From Cherax quadricarinatus (taxonomy: Eukaryota > Arthropoda > Malacostraca > Decapoda > Parastacidae), in assembly GCF_038502225.1 (NCBI RefSeq), contig NC_091372.1, forward strand, positions 7,395,757-7,459,756: a stretch of 64,000 nucleotides of DNA. The letters are read 5' to 3'. The first letter of the stretch is position 1. Every line of letters begins with the position of its first letter. Below are positions 60,001 through 64,000 of the stretch, piece by piece. The notes beneath the pieces are model-generated. The model saw nothing but the letters and a program-made list of their open reading frames with translations. It searched no databases and had not been told where the DNA came from. The translations under genes were made by a program, and so were the position numbers.

Positions 60001-62319
60001 TGGCGTTAGTTCGTGTAGCAATATGGCACGACAATATACAGGAATGTGATGGCGTTAGTTCGTGTAGCAATATGTGATGGCGTTAGTTCGTGTAGCAATA
60101 CACGACCAGGAATGTGATGGCGTTAGTTCGTGTAGCAATAATGTGATGGCGTTAGTTCGACCAGGAATGTGATGGCGTTAGTTCGTGTAGCAATACACGA
60201 CCAGGAATGTGATGGCGTTAGTTCGTGTAGCAATACACGACCAGGAATGTGATGGCGTTAGTTCGTGTAGCAATATACGACCAGGAATGTGATGGCGTTA
60301 GTTCGTGTAGCAATACACGACCAGGAATGTGATGGCGTTAGTTCGTGTAGCAATATACGACCAGGAATGTGATGGCGTTAGTTCGTGTAGCAATATACGA
60401 CCAGGAATGTGATGGCGTTAGTTCGTGTAGCAATATACGACCAGGAATGTGATGGCGTTAGTTCGTGTAGCAATATACGACCAGGAATGTGATGGCGTTA
60501 GTTCGTGTAGCAATATACGACCAGGAATGTGATGGCGTTAGTTCGTGTAGCAATATACGACCAGGAATGTGATGGCGTTAGTTCGTGTAGCAATACACGA
60601 CCAGGAATGTGATGGCGTTAGTTCGTGTAGCAATATACGACCAGGAATGTGATGGCGTTAGTTCGTGTAGCAATATACGACCACGACCAGGAATGTGATG
60701 GCGTTAGTTCGTGTAGCAATACACGACCAGGAATGTGATGGCATTAGTTCGTGTAGCACGACCAGGAATGTGATGGCGTTACAATACACGACCAGGAATG
60801 TGATGGCGTTAGTTCGTGTAGCAATACGACCAGGAATGTGATGGTGTTAGTTCGTGTAGCAATATACGACCAGGAATGTGATGGCGTTAGTTCGTGTAGC
60901 AATACACGACCAGGAATGTGATGGCGTTAGTTCGTGTAGCAATACACGACCAGGAATGTGATGGCGTTAGTTCGTGTAGCAATATACGACCAGGAATGTG
61001 ATGGCGTTAGTTCGTGTAGCAATACACGACCAGGAATGTGATGGCGTTAGTTCGTGTAGCAATATACGACCAGGAATGTGATGGCGTTAGTTCGTGTAGC
61101 AATACACGACCAGGAATGTGATGGCGTTAGTTCGTGTAGCAATACACGACCAGGAATGTGATGGCGTTAGTTCGTGTAGCAATACACGACCAGGAATGTG
61201 ATGGCGTTAGTTCGTGTAGACACGACCAGGAATGTGATGGCGTTAGTTCGTGTAGCAATACACGACCAGGAATGTGATGGCGTTAGTTCGTGTAGCAATA
61301 CGACGACCAGGAATGTGATGGCGTTAGTTCGTGTAGCAATATACGACCAGGAATGTGATGGCGTTAGTTCGTGTAGCAATACACGACCAGGAATGTGATG
61401 GCGTTAGTTCGTGTAGCAATACACGACCAGGAATGTGATGGCGTTAGTTCGTGTAGCAATATACGACCAGGAATGTGATGGCGTTAGTTCGTGTAGCAAT
61501 ATACGACCAGGAATGTGATGGCGTTAGTTCGTGTAGCAATACACGACCAGGAATGTGATGGCGTTAGTTCGTGTAGCAATACACGACCAGGAATGTGATG
61601 GCGTTAGTTCGTGTAGCAATACACGACCAGGAATGTGATGGCGTTAGTTCGTGTAGCAATACACGACCAGGAATGTGATGGCGTTAGTTCGTGTAGCAAT
61701 ATACGACCAGGAATGTGATGGCGTTAGTTCGTGTAGCAATACACGACCAGGAATGTGATGGCGTTAGTTCGTGTAGCAATACACGACCAGGAATGTGATG
61801 GCGTTAGTTCGTGTAGCAATACACGACCAGGAATGTGATGGCGTTAGTTCGTGTAGCAATACACGACCAGGAATGTGATGGCGTTAGTTCGTGTAGCAAT
61901 ACACGACCAGGAATGTGATGGCGTTAGTTCGTGTAGCAATATACGACCAGGAATGTGATGGCGTTAGTTCGTGTAGCAATACACGACCAGGAATGTGATG
62001 GCGTTAGTTCGTGTAGCAATATACGACCAGGAATGTGATGGCGTTAGTTCGTGTAGCAATATACGACCAGGAATGTGATGGCGTTAGTTCGTGTAGCAAT
62101 ACACGACCAGGAATGTGATGGCGTTAGTTCGTGTAGCAATACACGACCAGGAATGTGATGGCGTTAGTTCGTGTAGCAATATACGACCAGGAATGTGATG
62201 GCGTTAGTTCGTGTAGCAATACACGACCAGGAATGTGATGGCGTTAGTTCGTGTAGCAATATACGACCAGGAATGTGATGGCGTTAGTTCGTGTAGCAAT
62301 ATACGACCAGGAATGTGAT
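57001..62319. repeat. 40-bp tandem array (S11), about 133 units
   Basis: The unit is TTAGTTCGTGTAGCAATATA followed by CGACCAGGAATGTGATGGCG. The main variant is a T/C transition giving AATACACGACC. TACACG units become more common to the right (61.0-62.2 kb). Scrambled or short units cluster at 58.28-58.33, 58.50, 58.87-58.95, 59.13, 59.81-60.16 and 60.68-60.83 kb. It is non-coding. Confidence 0.98.
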
Positions 62320-64000
62320 ATATAGGGCCAGGAGGGCTGACTGTGGAACATAGTACCGTATCTTCGATAGTATGCCTACAGTCTTGGAAATTTTCTTAGA
62401 AATTTGTTGTATATGTGTATGAAATTTGAGTCTATTATCAAGGTGGATTTTTAAGAATTTTCCCTCTGTTAGCTTTGTGATAGGTGATCCGTTTATCATT
62501 ATGTTAAGAGGGACATCTGTAGCTCTGTTACCAAACTGAATGAAGTAGGTTTTGTTAATGTTTAGTGTAAGTTTGTTAGTTCTCATCCAGGTAGATATTT
62601 TCTGTAATTCGGTATTTACAGTATTTGCTAGCGTGACTGGGCTCGGGTGGGAGAAGACGTATGTAGTGTCATCTGCAAATAGTGTGGGTTTGAGTAATTG
62701 CGAAGCATTTGGAAGGTCATTTATGTATAGGAGAAAGAGAAGAGGGCCAAGGACACTTCCCTGTGGGACACCAACTGTAATTGGTTGTGCAGAGGAGTTT
62801 GCCCCATTTGCATACACATATCGGCTTCTGTTGCCGAGGTATGACTTGAGGTAGTTGAGGGAGTGCCCTCTTATACCATAGTGTGACAATTTTACGTGGA
62901 GCAAGTCATGGTCAACTGTATCAAAAGCTTTACGTAAGTCAATGAAGATCCCCAGTGGGACTTCTTTTTTCTCTATTGCAGTGTATACATGTTCTAGCAT
63001 GTGTATAATAGCATCATTAGTATTTTTATTAGGCCTGAATCCAAATTGGCAGGGGTTGAGTATGTTTTGGGAGATAAGGTAGGAGTAGATTCGTTTATGA
63101 ATTAATTTTTCGAAGATTTTTGAGAGAGGGTGTAAGTTGGATATTGGCCTATAGTTATTCAACTCTGTTTGGTCTCCTCCTTTGTGGATCGGGGTGACCC
63201 TTGCTATTTTGAGTACTGTAGGGAAGGTGGAGGATTCAATGGATTTGTTAAAGAGTGTTGCAATGATTGGTGATAGCACTTGTGACACTTTTTTGTATAT
63301 AAAGGGTGGTAAGGTATTTAAATCTCCTGCCTTGTTTTTTAGTGTGTTGATAATAAGGGAGACTTCGTATGGGTTAGTCGGAGCTAGGAACAGTGTGTTC
63401 GGGTAGTTGCCGGTGAGGTAGTCATTTGGTGGGGTATCTGAGCTTGGGATTTTATTGGCAAGGTTTTGTCCTATAGTGGAGAAGAAGCCATTGAGTCTAT
63501 TTGCTGTTTCTGTTGGTGGGAGTTGGGGTTCATCTGATTTTGCTAATTTTATTTCACTATTTCGCGATATCTTTTTTGTTCCTAGAATTTCTGATAGGGT
63601 TTTCCAGGTCTTTTTTATATCACCTCGTAAGTTGGATAATCTGTTCTCATAATACAATTTTTTTGCCCTTCTTATCAGGCTGGTTAGGATTGACGAGTAA
63701 CGTTTTGTTTGGTCTCTGGTTATGTGACCCATTCTGTACTGTTTTTCATATTGGTGTTTTGTATTTATGGATTTGAGAATGCTGGGTGTTAGCCAGGGAC
63801 TGTTCAGTCTCTTAGCTGTCATCTGTTTAGTTTTTTTAGGGCAGTGCTTGTTATAGAGGTATTGGGTCTTTTTTAGAAAATTATTAATACATTCGTCAAT
63901 ATCTGTATAGATTTCTAGCTAAGTGTGCCAGTCAATGTTTGTTACTGCTGTTGTGAAGTTATTAATGGCTGCCTCATTGTGAAGTCTGAAGGTGACTTTA
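62320..64000 (-). pseudogene. LINE reverse transcriptase, second family, 3' truncated, partial
   Basis: A minus-strand frame of about 495 LINE codons runs from 63822 to about 62320 and then reads into the 40-bp array, so its last dozen residues (TFLVVYCYTN) are array-derived. Motifs in order are MTAKRLNSPWLTPSI, NNYRPISNLHPLSKIFEKL, CQFGFRPNKNT, GIFIDLRKAFDTVDHDLL, TVGVPQGSVLGPLLFLLYIN and TLFADDTTYVF (FADD at 62668-62679). Upstream of 63822 the same frame continues to the window edge (NNFLKKTQYLYNKHC, TAVTNIDWHT) but has an in-frame TAG at about 63920. RT catalytic residues are intact. It differs clearly from the 52-kb LINE and belongs to the CR1/Jockey group in the broad sense. Confidence 0.88.

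Overview
This window looks like repeat-dominated nuclear DNA from an animal, most likely a decapod crustacean. The grounds are family resemblance: tRNA-derived SINEs, Penelope-like elements (PLEs), CR1/Jockey-group LINEs and long AC/AT microsatellites of the kind crowded into crayfish, lobster and shrimp genomes. No ordinary host gene, rRNA gene, bona fide tRNA gene or CRISPR array is supported. Every recognisable protein-coding stretch belongs to a retroelement.

Layout. 1-14 kb is a mosaic of nested mobile elements: two head-to-tail minus-strand LINE copies (1-2337), a dispersed repeat flanked by (TA)n, PLE terminal fragments carrying hammerhead-ribozyme-like motifs (3.6-3.9, 10.1-10.9 and 13.0-13.9 kb), tRNA-SINEs of several types, and a 34-bp tandem array (6.9-8.4 kb). 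14.4-45.9 kb is almost continuous tandem DNA in successive unrelated families: 20-bp, 19-bp, mixed 21/25-bp, mixed 14/21/23-bp, 30-bp (three zones), 22-bp and 31-bp. Short transposon scraps separate them, including a recurrent array-flanking repeat (AFR). 46-51.9 kb returns to decayed LINE fragments, a SINE with a clear 12-bp target-site duplication inside a LINE, two small minisatellites and microsatellites. 51.9-57.0 kb holds three head-to-tail copies of one LINE family joined through (AC)n tracts; the middle one keeps an uninterrupted reverse-transcriptase frame. 57.0-62.3 kb is a 40-bp array that truncates that LINE chain on its left and an unrelated minus-strand LINE (62.3-64 kb) on its right.

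Tandem arrays make up well over half of the window (about 37 kb by adding the spans). The very long open frames in the 23-bp, 30-bp and 31-bp arrays are open in several frames, often on both strands, because the units lack stop codons; I do not treat them as genes.

The observations I rate highest are: (1) at least seven hammerhead-like motifs in three PLE-related families, two with a paired U3/A8 change in place of C3/G8; (2) repeated chaining of one LINE family through (AC)n tracts; (3) a dispersed repeat that recurs beside different minisatellite arrays, mostly on the same side; and (4) a tRNA-SINE whose copies have direct terminal repeats plus an inverted partial copy. All coordinates were read by eye, so repeat edges may be off by a few bases.
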